From NCBI GenBank assembly GCA_004794785.1, contig SJOL01006421.1, positions 308,815 through 372,814 of the forward strand: a stretch of DNA of 64,000 bases, given 5' to 3'. This DNA is from Opisthorchis felineus. Taxonomy: Eukaryota; Platyhelminthes; Trematoda; Opisthorchiida; Opisthorchiidae. The notes under the pieces are model-generated. The model did no database searches and had not been told where the DNA came from. It saw only the letters and a list, made by a program, of their open reading frames with translations. Of the stretch, positions 36,130 to 49,971 are shown piece after piece; the first letter of the stretch is position 1, and every line of letters begins with the position of its first letter. Made by a program: the position numbers and the translations under genes.

Positions 36130-39100
36130 CCAGGTGATGATGAATTGGGGATATCCACAGTAGGAAGAAACATCAGTTTTTACCCTTTGAAACCCGAGTA
36201 ACTCGCCGATTCCAATTTTGGAAAGGAATCAGTGGTACAGGTTGTTTGGAGTAAAACAAAAGCTTCTAAAATGTAGGACGCGGTTGAAACTATACAGCAA
36301 ACTACCAGATTTTATTTCAGGAGAAAAGAGGGTACCGCAGAACACGGAGACACATAGATCTGATCGATGAGTTCAGCTGGTAAGAACGAAAACTGCGACG
36401 GTGGCAGTTAAGGTTAGAATTTTGGTCGCATTTAGGACCGAGTTTCCACGTTAGTAACTACGAGCACGCTTGTATTTTACACGGACTCACCAGGTCGTGG
36501 GAGTAGATTACGGTGAGAACTTAACGATTTTTGGGATAAAACACCCCAGAACCGCAAGTGACTTACATAGAATGGCAAAGGATTTAGCTGACCACATGCT
36601 CAGTTTCATTTATGATAATACAAACGCGCCAACACCGTGCAGAATGGTCGTTTGCTGGCCTCGGAACAAAGACAGCTGGAACATAGGTTGAATAGCACTC
36701 GGATTATGTTTCTTCGATGAGCTGAAGTGGGAGAAATCCCGTCGTGAGTTGTCAAGATCTCCAGCAAACGTGTGGTTAGCATGTTTCGTCTAGTAGGACC
36801 TTTTTAAAACATAGGACCGATACGTGGTAGGAACATCAGCAGGTTACATGTATGTTTAGGAGCAAGTTTCTTTCTGTAAAGGTAGGAATCTGAAACGCCA
36901 GTCACATCAGTGACCTGAGGAAAAGACAAGCTCATTAAGAAATTTGCATACGTACATAATAATATGTGGGCACGTATAAAGATTGAAAGGTTTGTAGAGA
37001 AACAGGATAGAGAGTTTCCTTGTGGATATCGCAGATGTAGGGCTTAAAATAGTTGCGTGACTGGGATAAATATGGAAAGAGCGCCTCTGAGGTCGTAGAT
37101 AATATGATCTGTGAATATGTACGAGCCTGAAACATGTGAACATACTTAGAACAATTCGGTGAATAGAGGTACTGGGCTCAATGATAAATTTTAGTAAAAA
37201 GTAAATGGAAGAACCCCGTGAGGGCACCGGATATCTCATGGTTGACCCCTTAGGCTAAAGGCATCTAAGGTAATTTGTTTAGATTCATCCAATAAAGTGA
37301 GATCCAGGACACTTTGGACCAAGGTCTGGTGGCTATATGTGATGCGCCAGTATGTCCACGAAAGCAGCACTTCTATAATCCCTGCATTTATTGGTAGGAT
37401 GGCGTGACTAGTAATCCCAGATTACCAGAGAAGGACACGAAACGGAGGATTTTAGTTGCGATGCCTCAAAGGGCTCGGAACGTTTTCCGGTAAATTACCT
37501 CCCCGGGAAATTCAGAAAAGAGAGCGTCAGGTTAGTCATGAATTAGATTATGGTGATCAGGGTTATAGGTGGAAATTTCCGAACGGTTGGTTGGTGTTAA
37601 CCCAGTGTAGTAGAGGTTTGTTCACAAGAGCCATCTGCGCTTTTCAAACAACGACAATCCGTTAGTTATGGAGCGGGGGCAAACATTTCCGGCAAATAGT
37701 TACGTTTACTTCTGACAGCGAAAAAGCTTCCTTGGTGCCATATTTCTAGGGTGGTGTAAGCTGTGATTGCGGCTTGACAAAGATGTAAGGAATCTGGCGG
37801 GATATTTTGTGGCACTTTCATATGCCTTGTCCTCCTATAATTCTGTAAGCATCTTGCACAGGTCTGTTGACGCCTGCTGGTTTCCACCCTTTAGGCATCC
37901 TGAAGCCAAGCATGGTACCAGAAATACTACGTGCAGGTTTTGGGGCATCTCACTTCAGCAAATCCTGTTTTCAAAAGCAGCTGTGCTAATAATGATGACG
38001 AAAATTACGGCGGTTCATTGCATGAGTTGCTAGCACTGGCCAATGTGCGGTTCTTCTGTTAGCTTCAGTTATTCTTCGATTATGAGGGATGTAAAACTAG
38101 TAAAAGGCCAATTGAAACAAACCATACGGGCCCTCAACGGTTGCGCAGCACAGTGTTGCCGTTTAAGCCTTAAACATCTCAAACATCAGATAAATAGTAA
38201 GAATCAGCACAACTGATAGGGTTGGCATACACGCGAGTAGGATGCTACAGCCTAGTGGGGTGGGATCCAAAGCCCATATTTACACAGCGGCTGAAACACA
38301 AGCAAATCCGTGGGCCACGTATGGTGGGCAGAAAGAAATTAAAGCAGCCAGCAGGTTTAACTACCCATATCCGTAAATGAAAAAGGATAGCAACGGTGAG
38401 CACGAAATAACAGACATATGTCGATAAGCAGGTCGTAAGAAGGCAGATAGGATTGTGGTTGGATATAATATAGGGGTGGTTTAGGATAATAGAGTCCACC
38501 TGTGTTGGAGTGTATCCTGCGGCAAAACCGCTTTACCACTCGCATTTAGGTGCTGCTACGGCGGAGCATAGCCCGCACGCGATTGGTTAAAAGGTCGGGC
38601 TGTTTGCCGGGGCAGTATCAGGGTGATCTCTGATTGGCCGAAAATATGGACCAAGCAGTCAGTCGTCATTCAGCATGCTCTGAATGCTGGTCCAAGATGG
38701 CACGTCCGGAAATCGTCTAAATACAGAACTGTTGTCACTGCATACACTTTAAATAATGTTGCTTGGTTCGTTTAGGGAGAACGTGCGGTGGGCCGGACTG
38801 CAGGCACAGCCACTGAGAGCCTAGGCAATAGGTGAAGGCCGTTAGCGAGAAGGAGGACACTAGAGATCGCAGATGGGACATATGGGTGCGTGCTAGTTGT
38901 TACTATCGGAAGTATGCCTGGCCCTCGAAAAATCATAGTGGTCACCAGGCACAAATGAAAAATCACCACGCAGAGCCTGGCTCCGGAGTGCCAATCACCC
39001 ACAGATGAAACTAACCGGTGAGATACAGAACCGAGAATTCCAGACCACCCAAACAACGCACAAGAATGTCACGTGCACTCGTGCAGCGTGTTCTCAAGAA

Positions 39101-40900
39101 ATTATTGTTGGTAAAGTCCACCAGTTGTTTTTCAGCGACAAATAAGCAAGTTGCTTTTTTGGGTGAAAGCGAAACAACTTACTTGAGGTGAGAAGTGACG
39201 AACGTCCTCGTGAGATTTCAGCGGCCTGATATGAGTATAACCGGCTTGTGTTTGTCGGGACCATACAGATTTTCACCCAAATAACTGAGCGCATATTCGC
39301 TCGCTGCCGGGCATTCCGTTATAAATCGTGGAAAAATGAAGGAAATCGCAAGAGCGAGTGCGCATTTGTTGGGTAGTCATGACGCGAGCCTGCAAGCAAC
39401 AGAAGTAAAAACAACAGTTGCACGTTCACTTGTAGGAGTTAGGTGAGTAGTGGTGAGTGAGATGGTTGGAGCATTGTGTGCTCACCCTGCCATTGTTCAG
39501 CAGGCGTCCCCAAGGTCCAAAATTTCAGCAGTTTTCTTTTTCCGTCTTCAGTTCCTACAGTAATGAGCGTGCGCTTTGTTGTTGTTTGTGGCTACAGTTC
39601 TCAAAAAGCAGCTTCAGTGGGCTATCTGTCGTGTTGACAGCGCGTTCATTGTTGTTTTTGCTACTTTTGGCTGGCTCCGTAATACTTTGGCGTTAAATAT
39701 GGAGGGATGCATGCCGTCCTCAAGAGTTAGTGACGGGTTCTCCAATTTTTCAGGAACATACCAAGTTGAAGTGCCACTCACTAGAAATTAAGTATGCCAA
39801 AACTATGGGGTTTTCGAAGTTGATAATTTTAAGAAGAGCTGGGTTAATTCGGTAGCACGCTTCAGTAATATTTTGTTCATAGCATTTTGTTTAAGTGGAC
39901 GAACTTTCAAGGTCATCGACCACCGCCAATTTGTCTACGTTGCTAGTTTACGAGATTGAGCACAAAATCAAATATGAGTATATCATGAAGTTCTGCGGTG
40001 TTGTTTGAATATTCGATAGGATCCACAGAATATTCTAGGCAAATTCAACCCGGGTGGATGGCTGAATAACGTTTGTATGCTTTATATCGCCAGACATCAA
40101 AGTAGATGAGTTTGTTTAGCAAACCTCGGCACAACACGGTTTCCTCGGAAGCTCGCCTGGCTTCCAGTATAATAATGGAAGACAACTTGGTGATGCGACG
40201 TTTCACCTCTATGGATGATCCCCAGTCTTAAGTACACACAACTAGTCCTTAGATAATGCAGCGTTTCCAGAAATATGCATGAATTACCGACACAACGATA
40301 TCTTTCATTGAAAATAATGACGCCCATTTGCTGGAATACTTCATAAAGCGCAATGACTTTCAAAAAATAAGGCCAGCCATTGCCATTCATCATGATAACC
40401 CTACGTGCTGCCGTTTGCCTTGGCTCCTTGTCCAACTGCTGGGCCCACACCTATGCGCAACGCTGGTTATGAGGCATCTGCTATGCATGATAGCCTAATC
40501 AAACGACCAACGACGGCCCTTCATACTAGTACATGCTGTCCGTCATGGTGCCTAAAATATACACAACCAACTCTGGCGAATTATGTTTTCGTTTATTGGT
40601 TGCATCCGCACAAACGTAATAGTGGGTCACTCCAGTTCGCGTCTTCCGGAAGCCATTTTTTTCGACAGAGGTTCCGAAGGAAAAAATGTAAAATCAGTTA
40701 CACAACTAAGGTAAAATGGTTCAGAAGTCTTACTGTTATAAAGGCAAACCTATTATTTAATCAATTAGTCGCACTGTCTATAATGAAGGATCCGTGTGCA
40801 TACCGATATTGCGATGCCAAGATTCAGTGAACATAGGCATTACTAGACGAGGTAAAGGCAAGAGGGTCGTATACAAGTCGACCTTAAGCTAAAGTGGTAC
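36130..40900. other. Purine-rich non-genic stretch
   Basis: The + strand is conspicuously rich in A and G between about 36.1 and 39.1 kb, as are the strands opposite Jockey-like LINEs elsewhere in the window. No individual block is recognisable enough to call. Confidence 0.3.
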
Positions 40901-41259
40901 TGAGTTGATGCCTGGAATTCAGAGACCTCATGCGTCTTCACACCTGTACCCATGGAAGTTGCCATAGCGATGACCTCATGATTGGGTGGGCACTTGGTGC
41001 CAAATCCGCCCTTTTAGAACGATAAATCCCAACTTCACTTCTGCTGTAGCATAATAAAAACAACAGCCCAGACAACTCGCCCTAGCTCTCTTCCTAACTA
41101 CGCGCTCAGCCTCAGGATCTATCTCCTGTCGTGGTTCGGACCTTCTTTCATCTCCATTCAATACCCCACCCACGTTGTTAAGTACACCTCGATCGACCCT
41201 GAACATACGCCCACTTAACCATACTTCATGTACCACCACACATCCTCCCTTATATCTCC

Positions 41260-42330
41260 ATAGTGCCGAGACTCACCGCGGGTGATTTTAACAACTTTCT
41301 TATTACAAAGATTGGCTCCCTATTGAAACTACCAATAATTTCAACGACATTCGCAGAAAATTGCAGAGAAACCAGCGTCTGCGGAAAGCCTGTTTCGCTG
41401 GCTCAAGCTCGCCTCGGTTGTAGCATGCATCCCAGGGAATCATCCAACGAATCCAAGACATTTAATATAGCAGTTTAAAAATGCACGCGGAGTAACGCCC
41501 ATGACGCAGTTCGTTCCGCAAAGCCCCTACCCTTTTTACTAGGTTGTAACTGCTCTATGCTGGTGTCACCCCATTCTTCAAACGTGCAGCACGACCAGGC
41601 ACCTTACTTTTTCTCCGGTCGCTTGTCCCTGCATGCTTCGAAGTACTAATTCATTTAAGCTCACCTAACTTACAATATTGGTTAGCATTCTTTCCCACGC
41701 AGCACGTAATATCATGAAGCCACCCATATTCCGAATCACTATGATAATGTTCACCATGGCCACTAACCGGTAACTTCTATTCATCTGCATCTCCTTAACC
41801 CACTTTCTGAATGAGCGTTACTGAACCGTTCTAAAAACTCTATTGGCTCTCTAACTCCCTTTTTTCCCTAGCACCACCAAATACATGATACTCCTACCTT
41901 TCCAGGTGCGTGTAGGCCAACCGCTCGGTAAAACGAGGTAACCACGAATGTACGTACGCCCCAACAACAATTTCGGCAACCATCCATTCACACCTCCGCA
42001 CTTCCTACCCAGCTTCGTGGAAGTTTACATAACTGGCTATGTACTCAGTGGTGCAAAACTTGGCTAATGAATGTTACTCATTTAGCACATGAGCAGGCTG
42101 GTTTGCATCGACCACGTACCACCATTCCATACTATCTCCATCAGAGCGTCCATCATCGTTTTTGATATCGAGCGATCTTGCCTCACTACGATAGTTAGTT
42201 AGCTGCCTGCCACTGCGCGCCGCAGTCTGAGGGCAGCAGAAAACCACCCCGCACCCTCGATGGCCCCAAAAATATCTCCAATCCGAGTTGATCTTAATAT
42301 GTCGCGGTTCCTTGGCCAATCCCAACTAGC
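41260..42330 (+). mobile_element. Possible LINE endonuclease remnant
   Basis: At 41266 the + strand reads RLTAGDFNNFL, containing the GDFN motif of LINE endonucleases. About 900 bases later a stretch reads SERPSSFLISSDLASLR, like the 'rPS.LDLI.TN' block that follows it. The + strand is C-rich throughout 41.0-42.8 kb. The spacing is too long for an intact domain, so an insertion or chance is possible. Confidence 0.28.
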
Positions 42331-42649
42331 CCGACAACTCCAAATGACCCACTCAGGATGTACAGTGCTGTCCACGGACCCAAGTACGACGTCGCGTTGA
42401 CGGAAACGCGACTGCCATACGCTCTCTGAGCGCTTGTCCGTAGATCACCAGGTCTCCACTATTTCCCCACTGAGCATGTTACACGCGCACACAAGATCGT
42501 CTCGCTTCGCTGAATTTGTGCCAAAACACCGAAGTACTGAACAGCTTATCAGACTGTCTCCTCGCACCGCCCATATAACAATTGAATCCACCCGTGGCCC
42601 TTTCAGCGAGGCAATACACCAGTAGAGATAAAAACTTTTCGTGCGCCCA

Positions 42650-42741
42650 ATGCAGCATGTGCTAACTATAATAAAACGATCCACCAACCATACTAGCTGC
42701 GACGGATTCCTTGGCCTTATTTGGCGGGACGCCTGCTGCAA
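42650..42741 (-). repeat. Short repeat, copy A (shared with 45953-46056)
   Basis: The minus strand encodes AAGVPPNKAKESVAASMVGG SF, closely parallel to AGVPPDEDRADEFVAASNLG ASF at the other site. The DNA shares GCTAGCTGC...ATTC and GGCGGGAC blocks. This is a dispersed repeat of unknown class, probably coding in a retroelement. Confidence 0.5.
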
Positions 42742-44603
42742 CAACAAGACACTCCTTCCTACCTAGGTTGCGGATGGCTGCTCCATTTTGAGATTACGCG
42801 GACAAAGACGACATGACTGTTGTTCATGTACTCTTTCAAAACTGTCCCAAAACCAGTGAAGAAACCAACCTTTCCACAGAATTGTCAACCGTCTTCACGG
42901 AGACATCCTGTTGAGCCATGGCAGGCATTGGAAATATGGACTCCGTGCCCAAATCAGAACTTGAGTACTCTTAAACAAGTTTTTGTAAAACCGCCAATGT
43001 CTGGGGAGATTTTAAGGCTTTAAATAAATACCGTTGACTGCTAGAACTTTCGGTAAATGTTTCTTCCGTTCGAAATGTGGTTTTGGAGAAATTTTGAGTG
43101 TGTATCTAAAGAAGGGCAGTTAAAGCAAGATCAGACGATTACAATTTGAGTGTCGCTAAACAACAAAACAGGAGAAGACAAAACTGAGGCATATTGCCTG
43201 GCACGTGATAATAAAACTGCAAGTTGAAGCCACAGCAATCTTTTGTATTTAGAGTTGGAGGTCTAAAGCTTAAGAAAAATTAGCTGAGATATACGACACC
43301 CTGGGTGCCTCCGAGCGATGTCGGGTTGCGAGGTCTGGTGAGGCTGAAGAGAGTGAATTTCACTGACGAGTGCGAAAAGCAATGAGTTGATTAGTTCGGT
43401 GGTTACCAGGAGGCTGCCGCTTTAGGACTAGATTTCTACCTGGAAGAGAAACAAGTTCGGAGAGAGAAAATTCCCGACGCCTAAATGCAAGAAGAGCAAG
43501 ACTGACAAAAGGACATGTTTACGCCTTGCAAGCCAAGCGTGACAGAGAATGAAAGGGTAGTAGCCTAATTTTCCTAATATGGAATGGGTATCGGAGAACA
43601 GGATCTGTGGTTTGCTGCTGTTTGTGTAAGTTCCTCTGGAGTGAATGAAATGCCATGCATAGCCTTGTATTCGCCCATGATTCATCCTGTCATTTGGGCA
43701 TGTGGAGTATTTGCAGTGTACTACCGCGTCCTGCGGCATAGTCTTGGTGAATTAGTACCATGTTACCGTCAACTGAGTCCTTTTAAAGTGGCTTGTACCT
43801 CTAAACAGGGTTTTAGACCAGCGAATAGGACGGCGGTGTGGATCTTTGTAGGGCCAAAGTGGCAATCAGCACAGACTGGGGCAAGAACAGTTAAATTTTT
43901 CAAGTGGCGTGCGACTGGGCCGAACCTTATGCGGTGATAGGGGCTAGGAAGCATCCAACATCGGTGTAAATGCAGTGGATGTTGAACCGCTGGGTGGTGG
44001 GTGAATAGGGATTGAGTAAATGAGTAAGTGGACGTAAGTAATACAAGCCTCGCGTCGGTCTCCGTGAGAGCCAGACAGAATTATCACTGCTCCCTAGAGT
44101 CATTCATCACAGAGCCGTTAGAAACAGTTGTTGCTCTATAGACCGCTAATGATGTGTTGGCCATGTCCTTGAAGGCAGCCATGGGAGTATATATTCTGTG
44201 AACCACAACAACAGTTTGTCCAAAGCCGTTAAATATTTAAATGGTTCTAAAAATTATAAACGATGGTGCATAAAACCGACCACGGGTGAAAAAAGCCCTA
44301 AAAGTTTGAAGCGAAGACAAAAATCTGTGCCACATTTCAGCCGATGTTTACGGTACATAAAATGTTATCCCCTCAAAACTTCTGTCGTCAAAACTTATAA
44401 AAGGTCCTACATTATAAATGCGACCTCCATTTAACCATGTTGGCAACCTTATTTAGAAGGAATTGAAGGACCTTATAACCAACCGTCTGTTCACCCAGTA
44501 ATCGTCGGTTGGGTAAATATTTTTGCTGCGAGCAGCTGCTTTGAGGTTGAACCAGTTTGCGAATTAATGATTCAGATACGAGAAAATGACTCAGTTGTAA
44601 GGT

Positions 44604-46109
44604 TCACCGTAGTATACGGAAAGGAACATTACTCTGAAGTGATAAGGATCCAGGTTGGTTTTGATGAGCTCCGCTCAGAGGCACACAGACAGTGAGGCTT
44701 AATAAGTGCAGCAGACTTTGACAACCTGTGGTTTCATTGCCGACGGTTTCTGAGATGACAGTGTTTTGGTCGACTTCAAAGTTTTTCAGCTGCCTAAACT
44801 CATAGTTAAACATTGTGCGTTGAATCTGTTGCGCGTTCAACAATGGGATATCTGTTCAGCCGCATCAACCCCTCCGACAATATATTTGGCAAATTGATAA
44901 GACTACGAATCGAACAACTGTTGGCTTTTTGGAGGTTTATATTCGGCTTGTCGCAGTTTCCTACGTGACCAACAATGTAGCATCGCAGGCACGCGACGTT
45001 AATCTGCTCCATTGGGCAGCGCAACTCAGTGTTAAGCCGGTCAGGCTGATGTCGTTGAACGCATGCTGTGGTTAGTCACAGAGTGTCAGACGGGGCCGCT
45101 ACTCTGTTGCTAGCATTTGCATGTGCTAGTTTCAGTCACGTCTGCGATGCAATCGTTGCTGCTACACCTCTGACCCTCGATCGGAATCAGCCTGTGATGG
45201 GGAAAAGTAGCGCATTTGTAACAATAGTTCGACGCGCCCAACATTGTGAAGTATACCCTATTGTATCCAAATTTGGTTGACGATATGACACACGAAGACC
45301 TTTGTGAGGGGATTTCTGATTTCATTTCAGTATTTGCAGTCACAGATCCAGCATATTGATGCCAACATTACTTATCGGCGGTACGAACTCAGTTTGGGCA
45401 AACAAGCACGTCAGATGTCCCAGTAAAACACTTGGTATTTGCTTCACTTAGTGCGTCTGTTATCATTAGACTTCCTAGTATTTTTGTACCTTGTTGAATG
45501 TATTACCTACCACTATATCCTGCGGGCCAGAACAGCATGATAGCTCGTCTTCCAGGTCAAGCAAACAGCAATGCAAATTTGGCTGAAACGGCCACTGTCA
45601 ATTTCCTCCAAAAGTGCACCGCTAATTTTGCGGAGCATTGCGTTAACTAAAGCCATCTAGTCTAGCTTAGCGAGCAACACGCAAACATCTGCCCACATAG
45701 CAATTGAAGTAAGTGCTTGTTGAGGCAGCTGTGGTCACCTTGAATCGTCGGCACCTTTCCAAATTTATCTGCAACATTGTGCCTCACCTTCGTTGACGGT
45801 GTTCCGAACTTCTGCGGTTCACCGCGCTTTTTTACTTGTGAAACACAACGCGTCTGTTCGTGGGATGTTGACGGAAAGGAATTCATTCGCTGAATTACTG
45901 CGCTCCAAGCAGTAAGGCATAACCATCAAGAAATCCTTATACCGGCAAAGGTAAAACCTTGCCAGACACTCGGTCAACAAAAGATGCACCAAGGTTGCTA
46001 GCTGCAACGAATTCATCGGCCCTGTCTTCGTCTGGCGGGACCCCAGCTGAAACGGTGTCACACGTAAGCCGTCACTGGCCGACTTTTGATTAAACGGGGG
46101 CAAACACAA
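44604..46109 (-). mobile_element. Possible gag-like retroelement remnant
   Basis: On the minus strand, a piece near 46.0 kb (shared repeat with 42.7 kb) is followed by a zinc-knuckle-like CLRCYIVGHVGNC at 44953-44991 (C-x2-C-x4-H-x3-C, one residue short of the retroviral-type spacing). The order matches a gag polyprotein of an LTR element. No protease, RT or LTR was seen, so the class is uncertain. Confidence 0.3.
45953..46056 (-). repeat. Short repeat, copy B (shared with 42650-42741)
   Basis: The minus strand encodes GVPPDEDRADEFVAAS. It is similar in DNA and peptide to copy A. Confidence 0.5.
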
Positions 46110-46119
46110 GATAGTGTGA

Positions 46120-48430
46120 CTTTGTGCACTGCGTCAAAGCATTTTCGAGTACAACGGGAGAATTAGACCGTGCAAAGAGCAATTTCTCCATGAAATCTTA
46201 CTCTGGAGATACAGATCAGCCCGGACCGTGGCGGCTATTAAAGAAGTGAATCCCGCGCTCAAAATAAATTTTTGGAAAGTTTGGAAAAATTTCCACAAAG
46301 CTGTTACTGGCCGCTGAGGGATATTTTGAGGTCTCGAATGAGCATCAGTAAATGCCGCAATTTTATACAAAAATTTCCTTGCTTCGACCTACGGTTTCGG
46401 AGAAAATAGGATGTCTCTGGGGTTATGCGTGAAAAACGACATTATGACAGCTGACATTATGACGGGGTAGAAAACAAATATGAGGGATTATTCCTATTAT
46501 GTGATCAAAAATTTTAATTTGTAATAATAACAATGACGTTTATTCCCAAATGGTGGGTGGCATATCGTCAGGCATGATCATAATGTTACAGTCAGAATAA
46601 AAGCATAACTGGCGATATTTGTGGGTACAGGGGATTGCGCGGAAAAGGGGCAGTGTCATAAGCGGTGGGCGTTATCCGATGTAGACGTGGTCACCTTTGA
46701 GCCGGCAGGGAAGCACAGTGACCACTGCTTTTTTATTTTAAGGAACATATCGACTGGTGTCGCTTTTGTAGTGAAGTCGAATGTAGAAGTTCCTTGGAAG
46801 GGCGAGCTGGTGATGACACACGAGCTGGAACGCGGGCTGTGCAGAAAATTATCGACTTTGTGGGGAGCACATACTGAAGGGCCGCCAAATGGTTAAATCC
46901 GAACGAAAGGTTTAGCAGATTAGAATGAGCGCGCCCTGAAGGCAGCTGGGGCCAGGTGAAGAGCTTGTCCATATTTGCAGATAATAGATCGAGTGAGCGA
47001 GAGGGTACTGTAAAGTTTAGGAAGGGAATGGTTGCGGGTGCGCTATCAAACTGAGCACGGCAGTGCCCAGTGCCATCATTGGCCTGACATACTTCAGTTT
47101 TTGGACAGCCCCGTAGCGGACGTCATGTTTGAGTTCATTTGGGATGGGATGTGCAATCCTTGAGGAGCGGGATGTTTTCAGGTTGGCCAAGGAAATTTGC
47201 AGACGTAGAACGCAGCCGATGTGAGATTGCAGGTACTTTTCTTGTCCGGTTGGGCATCCCTGTGGATGCAGATCACAGGCCAGGTGGAATCGAAAACAGC
47301 CAAACGGGGCGTCCAAATTTGGTATCCCCGAAGGTCGAAGCTTGGGAAGACGAGAGAATGGGATTAGATCGGTAAAATCTGGTGAGGCTGAGGAGACGTC
47401 ATATTGGATAATGTGCATTAATAGGGAAAAACTTTACGAAGCAACAGAATAACGCAGCAGAACAGCCACAGCCTATTCGGCGATAAAAACTCCACAGATT
47501 CGAACCTAAGCGTAACAGCGCTACCGAGGACGCGTGACCTTGATCAGACAGGTCAACTCTGTGGTAAGCAGGTTACGGAAGCGCAGCGGTGATCTTCTAA
47601 GTGTAAGGGTTCGTGTCAACTTCTGCGGATGCAAAACTGACAGGAACCTCGCGAGTCGATGCCAAGTGAGCTAGGTTAAACATCATCGAAGTCAACCTAA
47701 ATGGAAGGTCTCGTTTAGTACGAGGACCAGGGCCATAGAGAGCTTGAGTAGAAATAAAGGAGTGGGAATGTATAGAAAGTTGTGGACGGAAGGGCCGAAA
47801 TTTCTGCAGCACTCAGATGCTTCAATTTTTGAAAAGGGTATAGCAGCTCGGAACAAAAACTCCGCAGTGGGAACTGGTTCAAGGGGAGCAGCGTGTTCAC
47901 ATTTGCAAGCAAGAGCCTTGGGGGGCGAGACAGCACGATCGAGGGTAAGAGGAAAGCAGTTGTGGACTGCCACTGAACCAAGCGTGGTAGTGTCGTGTTA
48001 TCATCACTTTGGCGAACATTAGTTTCTAGGAAGCAACAAAACGGAGGCGATTGGGTAAAGGAAGCACGCTTCTGTACCAAACGGGCCAACGGAATCAGCA
48101 CACATATAATTAGGTCGATGCTGAATTGCAGACGTTTCTGGTCTAGTCATGGATAGAGGACGAAAACAGGGTGGTTTGAGGAGAGACAAAACACAGCAAT
48201 CGCTGTAGCGATGGCTGAAGATTGGGACTTTGGGAAGGGAAAGAATGGGGTGAGCTTATTGAAGACTCATTAGTGGGGGGCAGCTATTCGACGGCGCGAG
48301 GCTCTTTGGCAGGAAAAGCTAAAGGTTAATATGGCCCAGGACACAACAGCCGGTTGTTAAGCCGATCTGAGCAGGAGTAGGAGTGTGCCGGTTGACCTAA
48401 GAATCTCGTACCGGGTGTTAAATGTGAGCT
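46120..48430. other. Non-genic stretch
   Basis: Several overlapping open frames on both strands (47.0-48.1 kb) have no recognisable domain. The G/A-rich + strand resembles the antisense of decayed LINEs. Confidence 0.3.
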
Positions 48431-48434
48431 TTAC

Positions 48435-49345
48435 TTTCAAGTAGGACATTCCGGGTGAACTTTAGATCAACCCGCCGTTCCTCTGCAATAGTTTCCATCG
48501 GAGTTCCTAAAGCCTCGGTCTTGGGACAAATCCTGTTTCTGATCTTTTTTGCGACGTTCTTGATGCGCTGTCAGACCCATGTTTAGTTGTGGACGACCTG
48601 AACTTTTGCGGCTCTGACTTCAGCGCACTTCCACAGGATATGGACGCCACAAGGCAGTGGGCACCGGAACGGTACCTTCCTCAGAATGTTGGAGAATTTT
48701 TCTGTATATCATTTGGAAGCGAATCGACAAAAGTATGTTTCCCGCATGGTGGGAATGAACTAGAAAATAGTACAACGCCGAGCGATAAAGGGGCCCCTGG
48801 CTCTCCTCAAGCACGCATTTCTCACCCTCACAATAGTAAGCGGGCTGAAAATTCATTTAAAGTTCTTCGGGTTATTTGATGCACTTTCACCGTATTACCC
48901 GCATGGACTTTCGGCTACTCGATGGAAGCTTTGTCAAAACGCCTCCTGAGTAAGCCAACCAACAAGTCCACTCAGGGCTTGTTAGGCGTGTCCAACACGC
49001 CATTACGGAGACGGTTACCGGCCTTGACTCCGTTAGCCACGGAACATGTCAGAAGGTCCTTAGCCTCTTTTCATTAGAATATCGTCATCCCAGAGTGAAT
49101 CTGATACTTCTTGAATGAGCCAGGTTTGACTGACCGTTGAACCCAAGCGGCGGAATTTGATAAGCAGCGTCTTACGTTTAGAGCGCGCACTTATTAGACG
49201 GCCACATTTATCACTTTTGTTATTGAGTACGTGGGATAACCTTCCCCGGACAGCCGTCTACATTGCATCTGAAATTAAATCCGAATCACTTTCATGTGTT
49301 TTTGAGAATCCTTGCGCTTGGAAGCCTACCACCCAACGCTGAGGG
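48435..49345 (+). mobile_element. CR1-like LINE, second half of RT to ORF end (decayed)
   Basis: In shifting frames the + strand reads RVNFRSTRRSSAIVSIGVPK ASVLG (RT block 4, 'GVPQGSVLG'), then LFATFL. Next come VDDLNFCGSDFSALPQDMDA (the 'FADDLK.W.S...LQ.DMDA' block, catalytic aspartates blurred), RITRMDFRLLDGSFVKTPPE and LFSLEYRHPRVNLILL. It ends with RALIRRPHLSLLLLSTWDNL P. Several stops and frameshifts show it is long dead. It is the same family as the 30.6-31.3 kb copy and overlaps it in the C-terminal part. Confidence 0.75.
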
Positions 49346-49493
49346 CTCGAAGACCGATGTCGCCCGTAACTTCCAGGTGAGATCGAAGCTGCTGAACAAT
49401 TAGAATAAACCCGGTCTGAAGGCCTCGAAAAGCTCCCCTATCGCTGAACGACAAGAACAAACTCGACCTGGGAGAAAGCCTCGGTCCTGTGTA

Positions 49494-49526
49494 TAAATCC
49501 GTAAATCCGTGAAATCCGTGAATCCT
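49494..49526. repeat. Short tandem repeat of an AATCCGT unit
   Basis: AAATCCGTAAATCCGTGAAA followed by TCCGTGAATCC gives about four imperfect copies of a 7-8 base unit. It lies about 150 bases beyond the end of the CR1-like coding remnant and may be its 3' tail. Confidence 0.6.
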
Positions 49527-49971
49527 TAAACCTCAGGCCCAGCACCCCCGTTAGTGAGACTGAAACGTTTTACAGCAGCCTATACGCTCGAATCTGAGAA
49601 GATGCATACAAACCTATCCGATACTACTAGTCTTCGGCTTCCTATCTCCGCCAAAACTATCGCATATCTTGGCCGATTTGACCCAAATATCGGACAGAAC
49701 TGAAGCAATAGACAAAGACCGTTGTTTCACTGTCCGCATTCCGTGGCGGTACATTTGGTCCTCGGCGGCCGGCTTTTGGCGTGCCTTCTTCCCGGAGCTT
49801 CCTTGCACGGTGGAGTCATTTCAGATGTTCATGTAGCCCTGTTGGGTTGTTGACCAATCCTTCTCTTGTCGAGCGTTGCCATAAGATGCCCGCTGACGGT
49901 GCCTAGAAACCCACTGAACTTTATAAATACGCATTTCGGTGTCTATGGCACGTTACCTCAATACTTGCACT

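Noticed and set aside
36470..36691. 73-codon + strand frame resembling an exon
   Set aside because: No convincing acceptor, and the downstream GT is weak; no family match.
47017..48101. Several 90-130-codon minus-strand frames
   Set aside because: Pyrimidine-rich composition inflates frame length; no domain order could be followed.
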